Below are positions 16,703-27,459 of a stretch of 64,000 nt of DNA, piece after piece; the stretch's first letter is position 1, and every line of letters starts with the position of its first letter. The position numbers were made by a program, and so were the translations under genes. The stretch is taken from the NCBI RefSeq assembly GCF_016808095.1, contig NC_068972.1, positions 40,455,029 through 40,519,028 of the forward strand, read 5' to 3'. The notes under the pieces are model-generated. The model was not told the DNA's origin. It did not search any database and saw only the letters and a program-made list of their open reading frames with translations. The stretch is from Vigna angularis (Eukaryota; Streptophyta; Magnoliopsida; Fabales; Fabaceae).

Positions 16703-18016
16703 ATGGTGACCACGAGGAGCATGGAGGAAGAACAACACACCAGAGATTTGATAGCGCAGATGCAGGCGCAAATACAGGCACAAGCCAGAACCATACAAGC
16801 ACAAACGCACGCACAACAGGAGATGCAGCGAAGACACGCAGAAGAAATTACAATGTTGAGAGCAGAACGAGGTCGTGCCGAGCGGTCAACTCAACACTCG
16901 GAGTCCACAGCCGATCGGGGTAACAACCAACACAATGATAACGCTGGAAGTCGTAATCAGCAGCCATCTCGGCATACTGACCCGAACGATCGGGGAAGAA
17001 GGGAACCGTCCCCCTTACGAACCGATCGGCCCTCCAGTCTGCTCCCTTTCACTGCGATCATCATGCAAGCTCCAATGCCAGAGAAGAACCCTCCTGTATT
17101 GGATAAGTACGATGGCTCGACAGATCCCGACAATCATCTCAGGATTTTCACCAATGCAATGGTGTTCTACACGGACAGTGATCCGGTTATGTGCAGAGCC
17201 TTCTCCTTATCACTCAAGGACGAAGCATTAGAGTGGTATAACACTCTTCCCCCAAACACAGTGGATTGCTTCGCCACTGTGGAAAATCTTTTTAAAAGGC
17301 AATACGCCTCCAATCGTAATCAGGAAGTAACGCCAGCGGAATTGGTAAATACTAAGCAGGAAAAGGGAGAAACTTTGAAGGCCTTTATGAAAAGGTATAT
17401 GGAAACTGCACGACGAGTCAAAGAGGTAAGTCAATCTTTTATCATCACCAATTTGCCTTCCTGTCTAAAACCAGGGTACTTTGCTGAGAAATTGTATGCA
17501 CGACCCCCAAAAACAATGGAGGAGCTCCAAGAACGGATAGCCGAATTCATCCGCATGGAGGACATGCGAATTTCACAAAGAAAGCGACAACAAGAAACTG
17601 AGGCAAGTGGAGGTGGAAAGGACGGTAAGCGACCGTTCGGCAATAATGGTAAAAGCGGGGAGTTTTCCCGAACATTTAAATTTAATCACTATACACCCCT
17701 CAACACACCTAGGGCAAAGGTTCTTGAAGAAGCTCTAAACGCTGAACTTCTCACACTCCAAACGAAACCATCTCCAAGATACGCAGATGAAAGGAAGCGC
17801 TGTCATTTTCATCAGAATCGTGGACATACTACAGAAGAATGCATTACGCTCAAAAACGAAATAGAACGTCTCGTTCGGGCAGGACACCTCCGTAAGTACA
17901 TACAGGAAGCAAGAAGAAGTCCCGAACGAGCGTATCGGAAGAACGAACGAAGGCGAGACTATAGTCGTAGTCCTGCTCGCCATCGTGAACGATCGGTTCG
18001 CGGAGTTATAAACTGA
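16703..18016 (+). CDS. gag: Retrotransposon Gag polyprotein
   Basis: 437-codon frame starting at the first ATG after the primer-binding site (MVTTRSMEEEQ). The open frame continues upstream into the LTR, but the initiation context favours this ATG. Residues about 8-60 are Gln/Glu-rich and coiled-coil prone (IAQMQAQIQAQARTIQAQTH). The retrotransposon gag domain covers roughly residues 125-280, with PVLDKYDGSTDPDNHLRIF, LKDEALEWYNTLPPNTV, KQEKGETLKAFMKRY and YARPPKTMEELQERIAEF. A knuckle CHFHQNRGHTTEEC lies at about 367-380 followed by LKNEIERLVRAGHLRKY, as in the Tat/Retand gypsy lineage. The tail is basic and Arg-rich (RRDYSRSPARHRERS). The product would form virus-like particles in the cytoplasm and package element RNA. 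The frame is intact, consistent with selection or very recent insertion. Confidence 0.93.
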   Translation: MVTTRSMEEEQHTRDLIAQMQAQIQAQARTIQAQTHAQQEMQRRHAEEITMLRAERGRAERSTQHSESTADRGNNQHNDNAGSRNQQPSRHTDPNDRGRREPSPLRTDRPSSLLPFTAIIMQAPMPEKNPPVLDKYDGSTDPDNHLRIFTNAMVFYTDSDPVMCRAFSLSLKDEALEWYNTLPPNTVDCFATVENLFKRQYASNRNQEVTPAELVNTKQEKGETLKAFMKRYMETARRVKEVSQSFIITNLPSCLKPGYFAEKLYARPPKTMEELQERIAEFIRMEDMRISQRKRQQETEASGGGKDGKRPFGNNGKSGEFSRTFKFNHYTPLNTPRAKVLEEALNAELLTLQTKPSPRYADERKRCHFHQNRGHTTEECITLKNEIERLVRAGHLRKYIQEARRSPERAYRKNERRRDYSRSPARHRERSVRGVIN

Positions 18017-18160
18017 AAATAGGAATCCCAATCTCTATTTAATGTCACGTTTAAATTCTTGATTTAGACTTTTGTTATTTTACTAAACTTTCGTTATGCA
18101 ATGAATAAAACCGAGCAATTCACGCTCGACCATCGGTTACCAATTTCGATCAAGAATTTC
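18017..18160 (+). other. Spacer between gag and the tandem arrays
   Basis: Noncoding, moderately AT-rich, containing an AATAAA at about 18103. No pol sequence is recognisable. Confidence 0.6.
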
Positions 18161-18590
18161 AGCTCAAAGCAGAGGTAAAACCCTCTCAAAGTCGAACGGT
18201 AAAGCCCGTTCCCTAGGAAGCACTCCTAGGTCGAAGACCGAGCGGTAAATCCCCCTCGGGCAAGAGGTAAAGCCCTCTCAACGACGAACGGTAAATCCCG
18301 TTCACTAGGAAACACTCCTAGCTCAAAGCAGAGGTAAAACCCTCTCAAAGTCGAACGGTAAAGCCCGTTCCCTAGGAAGCACTCCTAGGTCGAAGACCGA
18401 GCGGTAAATCCCCCTCGGGAAAGAGGTAAAGCCCTCTCAACGACGAACGGTAAATCCCGTTCACAAGGAAACACTCCTAGCTCAAAGCAGAGGTAAAACC
18501 CTCTCAAAGTCGAACGGTAAAGCCCGTTCCCTAGGAAGCACTCCTAGGTCGAAGACCGAGCGGTAAATCCCCCTCGGGCAAGAGGTAAAA
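18161..18590 (+). repeat. Tandem array 1 of the gag-only element (159 bp period)
   Basis: Two full and one partial copy, starting at 18161, 18320 and 18479 with AGCTCAAAGCAGAGGTAAAA. Each copy is built from shorter hairpin modules such as GAACGGTAAAGCCCGTTC and GAGGTAAAACCCTC, in which a GTAAA loop separates pairing arms. Confidence 0.92.
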
Positions 18591-18675
18591 CCCTCTCGAC
18601 AAATGTCGAAGACCAAGAGGTAAATTCCTCTCGGTTCCTATTGAAGGACGAGCGGTAAACCCCGCTCGGTTAATG

Positions 18676-19270
18676 TCGAAGGTCGAGAGGTAAAGCCCTC
18701 TCGGTTAGTGTCGAAGGTCGAGAGGTAAAGCCCTCTCGGTTAATGTCGAAGGTCGAGAGGTAAAGCCCTCTCGGTTAATGTCGAAGGTCGAGAGGTAAAG
18801 CCCTCTCGGTTAATGTCGAAGGTCGAGAGGTAAAGCCCTCTCGGTTAATGTCGAAGGTCGAGAGGTAAAGCCCTCTCGGTTAATGTCGAAGGTCGAGAGG
18901 TAAAGCCCTCTCGGTTAATGTCGAAGGTCGAGAGGTAAAGCCCTCTCGGTTAATGTCGAAGGTCGAGAGGTAAAGCCCTCTCGGTTAATGTCGAAGGTCG
19001 AGAGGTAAAGCCCTCTCGGTTAATGTCGAAGGTCGAGAGGTAAAGCCCTCTCGGTTAATGTCGAAGGTCGAGAGGTAAAGCCCTCTCGGTTAATGTCGAA
19101 GGTCGAGAGGTAAAGCCCTCTCGGTTAATGTCGAAGGTCGAGAGGTAAAGCCCTCTCGGTTAATGTCGAAGGTCGAGAGGTAAAGCCCTCTCGGTTAATG
19201 CCGAAGGTCGAGAGGTAAAGCCCTCTCGGTTAATGTCGAAGGTCGAGAGGTAAAGCCCTCTCGGTTCATG
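18676..19270 (+). repeat. Tandem array 2 of the gag-only element (35 bp period, 17 copies)
   Basis: Seventeen near-identical 35 bp units beginning TCGAAGGTCGAGAGGTAAAG and ending CCCTCTCGGTTAATG. Starts lie exactly at 18676 + 35n. A degraded eighteenth unit starts at 19271. Each unit holds the dyad CGAGAGG-TAAAG-CCCTCTCG. The near identity indicates very recent expansion. Confidence 0.97.
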
Positions 19271-19290
19271 TCGCAGGTCGAGAACCCTCT

Positions 19291-19797
19291 CGACAAATGT
19301 CGAAGACCGCGAGGTAAATTCCTCTCGGTTCCGGTTGAAGGACGAGCGGTAAATCCCGCTCAGTTAAATGTCGAAGGTCAAGAGGTAAAACCCTCTCGAC
19401 AAATGTCGAAGACCGCGAGGTAAATTCCTCTCGGTTCCGGTTGAAGGACGAGCGGTAAATCCGGCTCAGTTAAATGTCGAAGGTCGAGAGGTAAAACCCT
19501 CTCGACAAATGTCGAAGACCGAGAGGTAAATTCCTCTCGGTTCCTGTTGAAAGACGAGCGGTAAATCCCGCTCGGTTGAATGTCGAAGATCGAGAGGTAA
19601 AACCCTCTCGACAAATGTCGAAGACCGAGAGGTAAATTCCTCTCGGTTCCGGTTGAAGGACGAGCGGTAAATCCCGCTCGGTTAAATGTCGAAGGTCGAG
19701 AGGTAAAACACTCTCGACAAATGTCAAAGACCGAGCGGTAAATTCCGCTCGGTTACTATTGAAGGTCGAGCGGTAAAACGCTTTCGGTTCCGCCAAC
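19291..19797 (+). repeat. Tandem array 3 of the gag-only element (106 bp period)
   Basis: CGACAAATGTCGAAGACC-type units start at 19291, 19397, 19503, 19609 and 19715 (last incomplete), a strict 106 bp period. Each unit contains three hairpin modules with alternating GAGAGG/GAGCGG arms around GTAAA. Minus-strand open frames across this array are by-products of the periodicity. Confidence 0.95.
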
Positions 19798-19863
19798 GCA
19801 GCCTCCCCAAAACTCATCAGTCCTATAGTTAACCACGGCTAAAGCCGACCGCTTAACTCGGAC

Positions 19864-19873
19864 TTGGGGGGCA
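19864..19873 (+). promoter_or_regulatory. Polypurine tract
   Basis: The G-rich stretch CTTGGGGGGCA directly precedes the 3' LTR, where plus-strand DNA priming is expected. Confidence 0.75.
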
Positions 19874-20306
19874 TGTATCGTATAAAATATTAACCGAGTG
19901 GTTACAAACAACCAACCGGATATTCAGGTAATCTGTTTATATCTTATTCTGTTTATATTTTATTGGGCTTATATCAGCTTGAGATCCATGAGGTAAATTA
20001 TAAATAGAAAGCCAGGGCCAAAGGCCAGGTATGTTCCACTTACACATTATTTACTCTATGTTATTCTCAAATACTCAAGAGTGATAAACATTCACTAAAT
20101 ATTCAATCAAGAGCCGAGGCTCTTCAAATCACACGCCTAACTTGGGCGTCGGAGTACCTTTTGCAGGTACATCCGCCATCGTTCAAAAGGAGAGCGATCG
20201 GCTTGCGTCAACACCGATCGACCAACAGCTGGAGTTTGGAGGCGAGCGAGCGGCCCAGACGCATCAACAGGTTAGTTTCTCGGTCCCAAAACTTTCCACC
20301 GAAACA
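19874..20306 (+). repeat. 3' LTR of the gag-only element (433 bp)
   Basis: Begins TGTATCGTATAAAATATTAA and ends CACCGAAACA, followed by the second CATGT at 20307-20311. Confidence 0.92.
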
Positions 20307-20307
20307 C

Positions 20308-23045
20308 ATGTCAAATTTATCTTCTTTTATAAATGAAATGTATGAGGGAGATTACGCAAATAACTTTACAACTGATCAAAATTTTCCCATACTTTATGAG
20401 TTAATTAAGTGGATTTTAGGGATTGCTTTTGATCTTGGTTTTGTTGTTGTCATTATAAGATCTGATAAAGCTAATAATCAAACTGAGAGAAAGATGTATG
20501 TATTGTTAGGATGTGAAAGGAGTGAAAAGTACAAAAAGTATAAATATGATGTTCAACCTAGTATATCCTACACAAGAAAATGCGAATGTCCTTTTAAATT
20601 GAGAGATAAACCAATTTCTAATGGAGAGAGGTGGGTATTAAAGATAATGTGTGGATACTATAACCATAATTTGTCATAGACTTTAGTTGGTCACCCTTTT
20701 GCTAATAGGTTAAAATTCATTCAACAATCATTGCTTTGATATTGACTAAAAGTCAAGTGAAGCCTACAAACATTCTCCTTACTTTGAAAGAAAATAATGA
20801 GTGTAATGTAACAACAATTAAGCAAGTATACAATACATAGTGCACTTGCAAACAATCATTGAGAGGTTCAAGAATTGAATCACATTGGTGGATGATAATG
20901 TTAGAATATGATAAATACATCCACTAGAATAAATGTGTAGATGAATCAAAGGTGATAAGTGACCTCTTTTGGACACATGCTGATACAATAAAATTGTTGA
21001 ATGCATTTAATATTATTTTTTTATGGATAATAACATCTACAAAATTAACAAATATTTGTTGCTAATACTTGAGATAGTTGAGGTCACATCAACAAGATTG
21101 ACTTTCTTAGCTGCCTTTGTAATTTATCAAGTGAACGAAAAAATAATTTCACTTCGACTTGAAAAGGCTAAGAGGATTATTTATAACATTTGAGGGTGAT
21201 TCACAAGTCATTGTTATCGACAAAGACCTAGTTTTGATAAATTTCATTGACATTGTATTTTCTTAATGTTATGATCTCCTATGACGTTTCCACATTCAAA
21301 ACAATCTGCAAGTCAAGTGCAAAATGTTAGTTAATTATGTCGAGACACGGGAAGTTATAATGGAAGCATGAAAAAATGTCATGAATTGTGAACATAAGTC
21401 AACCTTTAGTGATTGTGTTGATCGCCTTCATCATGTTTGTAATTCATGACCGTTATTCTTTGAATATTTTAATGACTCTTGGATAATTTCGTATAAGAAA
21501 TACTTTGCAAAGGTATGGGCAAATTGAGTAATGCATTTAGGAAACACAACATCAAACATGTGTGTTTGCATCTTATTTTATTTAGTTTTTTTTGTTAGAT
21601 GTTTTATGATATTGTTCTTGTCATTTGTATTAGTGTTGAGTTTGCTCACTAGAGCCTAAAGGAGGTATTAGGAAACAGTATGGGTCACCTTTGCTCATGT
21701 TGGATGCAATTCATAATGTCATCATCTTATAACGTAATGAAATAAAGGCATCATTTGAAAAAAGTCTAAATCTTATGAGTGATGCTTTTAAGTTAAGTAA
21801 GATAAAAGATTGGTTGGATATGTATCAAAATATGCTTTAAGACTCATTAATGAGGAGTTCGATCGAGTTCAACATATAAGATTTGATAGTGAAAGTTGTG
21901 GCTACGTTATGAAACGAACATATACCATATGCTTGTGAATTAACACGATATGACCTTGGGATGATTCCTCTGTCTGAAATTGATATCATGCGGACTAGAT
22001 TGAGCTTTTCAAATATTTCATTAAATGAATCGCATGCAGAGTTATGCATTCAAAAGGAACTTGGTTTGATGCTTAATCATTTCAAAAAAGTTCACATTAT
22101 AGGAAAAGTGACAGTCAAACAGAAGTTACTTGAAATTGTTTGTCCTGCTATGACATCAATGGTACCTTCAATGCATAAAGTTAAAATAAATGGTAAACAA
22201 AAAGACTAAAGTTCATCTATTTTAATGGTCTACAAAGACTAAACTCTCGTATTTCGAGCGTGTAGATGTCTTGCATTCCAAACATGATAGTTCTTCAACA
22301 AAGAAATACATGCAATCTAAGGCTAAATCTGATGCAAGATTTGGATTTAGGCAACAAAGGCAAATACTCATGTTACTTCAGTTCCATCCAATATGTTACG
22401 CTTACATTGTTGATGTTGTTGATGGTCATTGAGGGTATAAATGCATTACTGCTTTGTTAGGGATAGGTGAAGAGTCATGAGCCCTTATCTGACATGATTT
22501 GTTTAAAGAACTTAATTAGTGGCACGATTAATGCAATATTAGTAGGAAACTATGATCGACTAGAAGAACTAAGAAAGTCTTTGCTAATCGACTCACAATG
22601 AGGAGTATGTGTTGCTACACTCCACACTTTACTTATTATGTCATTTATTTTTCTTCCATAAAAATTTATTTCATTAATTACAGGCTAATATGGAGAAGTA
22701 GATGACTATACCAGATATCGATTATGTTATTGGTAATCGATATAATGTCATCTTAGTTTATTTGTCATTGGTTCAAAATATTACGATATTTCCACGACGT
22801 ACTAGACAACCTTTTAATATAAGACAACATCAACTAATAAGTATAGGATATGTTCATGGTTCTCATTTTGTGTAGGTAAAGTGATTAGTATTTTTTACCA
22901 AAATAAAATAATTTCCATTTACTAATTTGATCTTTATAAGTTCACCTACAAGAAGGTTGTTCTTTACGATGGTGGATAATATATTGTCTACCCATTGTTA
23001 CCCCAAGGCTCAGGCATGATCATCTTTTTATGTCAGTAGGATGTA
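20308..23045 (+). pseudogene. Decayed MULE transposase (FAR1/Jittery type) with OTU-like C-terminal domain
   Basis: Similarity continues through many stops and frameshifts. 20308-20735: the FAR1-like DNA-binding part (FDLGFVVVIIRSDKANNQ, YVLLGCERS, RKCECPFKLRDKPI, MCGYYNHNLS, then TLVGHPFANRLK after an in-frame stop at 20677). About 21130-21420: remnants of the DDE transposase core (QVIVIDKDLVLIN, IVFP). 21740-22209: the zinc-binding and downstream part (KASFEKSLNLMSDAF, ACELTRYDLGMIPLSEIDIM, RLSFSN, KVTVKQKLLEI). 22400-22875: an OTU cysteine-protease-like end (LEELRKSLLIDS, MTIPDIDYVIGNRYNVILV, ISIGYVHGSHFV). The last part holds the expected catalytic-histidine region, while the Cys region has decayed. 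In life it would have been the autonomous MULE transposase. The gag-only retrotransposon is inserted exactly at the apparent start ATG. No functional protein can be made. Confidence 0.85.
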
Positions 23046-23259
23046 AACATTTGTAGAGTTGATGGCACGAATACCAGTTATGTTGACTTGCATCAGAACT
23101 GATATTTGTATTATGTATACAATGATATAAATGCAAATAATAAATACAAAGTTTTTTAGTTACAAACATTGTCTTAAAGTTCAAAACAACATAAGTCATA
23201 ATAAAAACGTTGGTATTACACGAAAATCAGCATAGGTTAAGAGATAATTAAATAATCAT
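23046..23259. other. Interval between the convergent MULE pseudogenes
   Basis: Short noncoding interval where the transposase and PMD relics meet tail to tail. Nothing recognised. Confidence 0.4.
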
Positions 23260-26200
23260 GCTACTAGCCAGATGTAGATGAACGTTTATCGCATACATTG
23301 TGATTTCCTTTATTGTTAAGGGCATGTTATTCGAACGCCCCATGAGCTATCTGTAATGCCTCATTAGTCTGGTCTTAGGCTACAATGCCTTCACTCACAT
23401 CACGACAATCAATCATCCTTTCTAAGATGGTCACAATGTGTCTGATAGTGTCTTGTAATGACGATAACAACATACTAATTAACATTGTTTCATAACATAA
23501 ATACATAAACATTTTTTTTTGTTTCATACGAATAAAATAGGTCCTGACTCCAATCCCCTACTCATTGAAATATCATCTAGGAGATGTTGACAAAATTGAG
23601 GTACGAGACTTAATCAGTCGTTGGTAAGACTGTCGCGGTCATACAAATTTTATTGCATGAATTAATGCAGTATATTACTAGGAAGTGACTCCTAAGTCGT
23701 CTCTCAAGGACCAATTTTGTGGGTTCAGTCTCAGATTTTTACACGAAGTAGGGGGGTGTTTTTGTGATTTTTGTGTGGTAAATAAAATTTAAAACTTGAA
23801 ATTAAACACAACAGAATTTAAAAAACACTGAAACAAGTTTTGAAAACGGTAAAACCAAATGGTAAAAGACAGTAAAAACGGAACAGTAAATATGCAGAAA
23901 CGGTAAAATTTAACGGTGCAGAAAATACTAAACGGTAAAATAAAAGAGACAATAAAATTAAAAGCACTTAACTGAAAATAAAATTTAGGAAAAGATTCAA
24001 TACTTGAAATTAAAATGTTTCCCAACAGATGAAAAATGAAAATGAAAATGATCAAATTAATGTAACAAGCATTCAGAAATAAAATTCTACACTGGAAAAT
24101 AAAAACACAGATAGCTTAGGGGAAGGAAGAGGCGAGAGCCTCCTCCCAAGGTGGCTGCTATCCTAAACTCCACTAAAATCTAATGCTGAAATCTGCTTGA
24201 TCCACTTCTCTGCTGCCCATTTTATAGTCAAAATTCTTAACCATGTGTACCCCTCTTCCTTTCACGTGAGCATACCACTTAAAATGCAAAAAAAAGAGTA
24301 ATTATTCACTTTTGTATTAAGTGACAACTTCTTCCAGCAGTCCATGCACCCACTTACGTGACTTTTATTTCCATCCAACACCCCTTCTTTTTGTCTTTTT
24401 CTCCATCTTTATTCAATCCATTATTCAGCACTTCATGGACGTACCAAGAGGAAGCATGAGCCCTCCATTCTCATCACCAATGGCTATTGTCTTCTCTTCC
24501 ATGTGATGCTGCAGCTTTTCCTTGCTGCCATGGACCGTGATGTGGTGCTAGACCAGCTTCTTCTTTTGCTTCCAGCCATGCCTTCATCTCCTTACTTGTG
24601 GCTGCTGTATGCTGGGTTTGAAGGCGTGCGGGACCATGGTGTGGAGTGTGCTTCCTTTCCTATTCCATTCTCTTCCCGTGAACACTTCTCATACTTCCAT
24701 CCATCACCATGCAGCTGCTCTCCTGGACCCGTGGCTTCTCCAGCTCCTGCCGCTGCTACTGATGGAGGACGCTGCTGCTTCAAGCTCACCGCCGTTGCTC
24801 CTACTTCCAGCCGTGAGTGATGTTGTTACCACTGGAAAGCTCCTGAACGTTTGTTGCTGGTTTTGGATCAGTTGCTCTTCACTCTTTCGTTGGCTTGTCT
24901 TCAGCTCACGGCTACTACACTGCTGGAATGCCGTGATATGCTAAGTGCTGGACTGGTGACCCTATAGGGCCGTGTGATGTCTCTACATCTTTCAAGCCAA
25001 TTTGGTTTCTCCTCCAATGGTGGCCCCTACATGTTGTCTCCCACTTAAAGATAAACAATACTCTTCATTTCTTCATTTGTTTGCCGTGAATGCTTCTTCA
25101 CCAAGGAGGTGGCTCCCACTTTGACTTCAAGCTTTGATAATCCCTTGGCAAATGAATTTTCCAGCAACTTGCTATCTTCCAAACACGTGAGAGATGTTGT
25201 ATGTGCCCCTCCATTATGCTTCATAACTTTCAAGAATTAGATGGGATGGTTGCCTTTCACGTGCATCTCCAATTCATTTAATATTCATTGCTTATGATTC
25301 ATAGAAATAACCGTGAGTGGTTCCCCCACCATGTCCCATGTCTTCATAATTTTCTTCAATCAAGGGAAGGCCGTGTGCTATGTGCTTGCTTATAGAGAAA
25401 AGAAATGAGAATGTGCTTCATCATTAACGAGTTACTTCTCTTCAATTTAATCAATCATTGTGTGCAAATGAATATTCTTTCAAATATCCCAATTTGTATT
25501 ACCAAAATTTTTCCTGCAATTACTAATGTAAATAATTAGCTCAGGTAATTCGAATTAATTAAAATAAGAATTTCCGATCAAATTAAGCACATTTAACAAA
25601 AACGGAAAAATACCGGACATTTAAGCACAATTCCCTGATTAAATTCGGTACAATAAGCTAAGTGAAATTGATTAAATATTAACTCATCAGTCGTCCTCAG
25701 CAACATAAATAACATAAAGATGGATACCTTTCTGAATCACTACATGTATCCTTAAACACATGCAGATAAAGAGGAGACTGTTGTGACATTGACCAATAAA
25801 TGCTTGGTGAAGTGTAACCCAACAATTATCAATAGTTTCCAACTTAGCCTCTAGAACAACATTTGACGATCGTGGGATAAACTTATTCACAAATTACCTT
25901 AACACACGTTCGAGTAGATGAAAGTGAACAATCCCACCTACCCCGATGAAGCCATAGAAGATACAAATTGCCAGATAAGGGCATGTAGTTTGATGTGACC
26001 CATTTGGGAAAAAATCACCCATCATATGTCAAGGCATTTAATTGGGCTCTGACCTCATGTAAGTTGGAAATTTTCCTCCCTGTGTCACAAAACATGCGGC
26101 CCAAGACCTAGCCTCATCATAGCTAGCCACAATTTTTTCCCTTCTCATCTTAGAAAAGTGCTCATATATCCAACTTTACAAAAAAGTGAAAATGTATTTC

Positions 26201-27150
26201 AATAATTAAACAATAAAAAAATCAAAGTGTAAGATATATATGTGTACTTGTAAAAGAGTTAGATATCCTGCTAATTGCTTTCTCTTTGCAAAGTTAGCAT
26301 CTCCAAACTGCTCGTACAAGTGGGCAAATACAACAACTCCCCATACTTACTAGAACTCAAATATCTAAAGAGCACCCAGTAGGATACATGGATGTACACA
26401 CTCTTATTTGCAAAAATTGTGCATTCAACAAGATCCAACAAATAGGCTTGTGCGCTATACTCCTACTATTAGTTCTCACAACAATCATTATATACATCTC
26501 TCAACCAACTGAGTTTTACGTGGGGACCACGACATTGCCTGAATTTAGATGTAGCTCTTGTGCAATCCACGTCCAAAAGGTCCATGAGTGTTTTCAAAGT
26601 CGCTTGAAAAAATTGTCCCACTATCAACAGATGTAGCAACACAAACACATCATCTAGTGTGACGATCATCTCACCAATAGGGACATGGAAAATGTTTGTC
26701 TCTATGCCATCTTTCAACAAATGCCAATATCAACCCCTCATCGGCGTAATCGTACGAAATATCGCATAAAGACATTAAACTAGAATTCAACACATAATTC
26801 TGAACAATGAGATTATATGCTCCAAATTTGTTTAATTTTTTTTCCATAGGAGACCAAATTTATCTTCCCTCGGTCCTACACATAAAAATTGCATATAAAA
26901 TTTAAACAAGTCATCAACCATCAAAACAAAATTAAATAATACTAAACTAGCCTTTCAACAATGCAAATGCAACGCAATCAACATAGTTCGTGAGCAAATA
27001 AGTGTCATGTGAACCTCTTGGATATTCAAATACTTCATTTTTTTTGTGAACAACATCTTGGTCCTGCTCAATAACACCCTCTTGTTAGTCATCAACATCT
27101 GGATAAGCTAATGTTGTAGCATCTCCAGCTTCACCATCACGACCCTATCT
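23260..27150 (-). pseudogene. Decayed plant mobile domain (PMD, MAIN-like) gene of the MULE
   Basis: Reading the minus strand from about 27150, successive broken frames give DQDVVHKKNEVFEYPRGSHD, LLTNYVDCVA, then at 26720-26469 ETNIFHVPIGEMIVTLDDVF and GPHVKLSWLRDVYND. Near 25950-25700 they give YGFIGVGGIVHFHLLERVLR and similar. These are in the order found in PMD proteins (aminotransferase-like plant mobile domain; MAIN/MAIL1 relatives, often labelled protein phosphatase 7 long-form homologue). PMD genes are known both as host genes and as MULE cargo. The probable solo LTR at 23622-25689 splits the 3' part, and a remnant continues at 23621-23260. Stops and frameshifts are frequent. In intact relatives the protein acts in meristem maintenance and transposon silencing, a role this relic cannot fulfil. 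Confidence 0.75.
23622..25689. mobile_element. Probable solo LTR of a large retrotransposon (2068 bp)
   Basis: Starts TGGTAAGACTGTCGCGGTCA, ends ATTAACTCATCA, and is flanked on both sides by GTCGT (23617-23621 and 25690-25694). It interrupts the PMD pseudogene. It contains no gag or pol, and no shorter terminal repeat is seen inside it, which fits one LTR left after recombination. The early part (GTGACTCCTAAGTCGTCTCT, CAAGGACCAATTTTG) is of a kind familiar from large plant gypsy LTRs. Two open frames (24321-24506 and 24503-24944) have no recognisable product. Confidence 0.75.
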
Positions 27151-27378
27151 ACAAGTAGAGACTGTAGGTATCTTTCTAGTTTTAGTTTGTGCATAACTCT
27201 CAACTCAGTATGTAGAGGCACCTCGTATTCTTGTTATTTCTATAATAAACAAATTCAAACAAACATTGAAAACAATACACCTAACGAAATTTAAAGAGAA
27301 TAAAAAACAAAACAACAACACAAAAAAAATTCTTTTCTAAAAAAACCATAAACCATTAAAACAACCAAAAAGTATATT

Positions 27379-27383
<5 letters not shown>

Positions 27384-27430
<47 letters not shown>
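27384..27430. repeat. (TA)n microsatellite
   Basis: About 47 bp of TA dinucleotide repeat inside the right part of the MULE. Confidence 0.95.
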
Positions 27431-27433
<3 letters not shown>

Positions 27434-27459
27434 AGATTTTGCATATGGTAACTTGAAAA

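Larger units (their letters stand above)
16233..20306 (+). mobile_element. Gag-only (TR-GAG type) LTR retrotransposon, Ty3/gypsy-derived
   Basis: A complete 4074 bp element with LTRs of equal length, a primer-binding site, a gag gene, long tandem arrays in place of pol, a polypurine tract and a perfect 5 bp target duplication. No protease, reverse transcriptase, RNase H or integrase is present, so it must depend on enzymes from an autonomous relative. The gag type and the CHFHxxxGHTTEEC knuckle point to the Tat/Retand branch of gypsy. By eye the LTRs differ at about five of 433 positions, indicating a recent insertion. It sits at the apparent start codon of the MULE transposase. Confidence 0.92.

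Noticed and set aside
16501..16923. Second frame overlapping the start of gag
   Set aside because: It runs through the LTR and primer-binding site in a different frame and shows no protein family.
19378..19817. Minus-strand repetitive proteins across the 106 bp array
   Set aside because: The 35 and 106 bp periods keep frames open by chance, and the strand is antisense to the element.
24321..24944. Open frames inside the probable solo LTR
   Set aside because: No recognisable domain. LTRs are normally noncoding, and the frames overlap each other.
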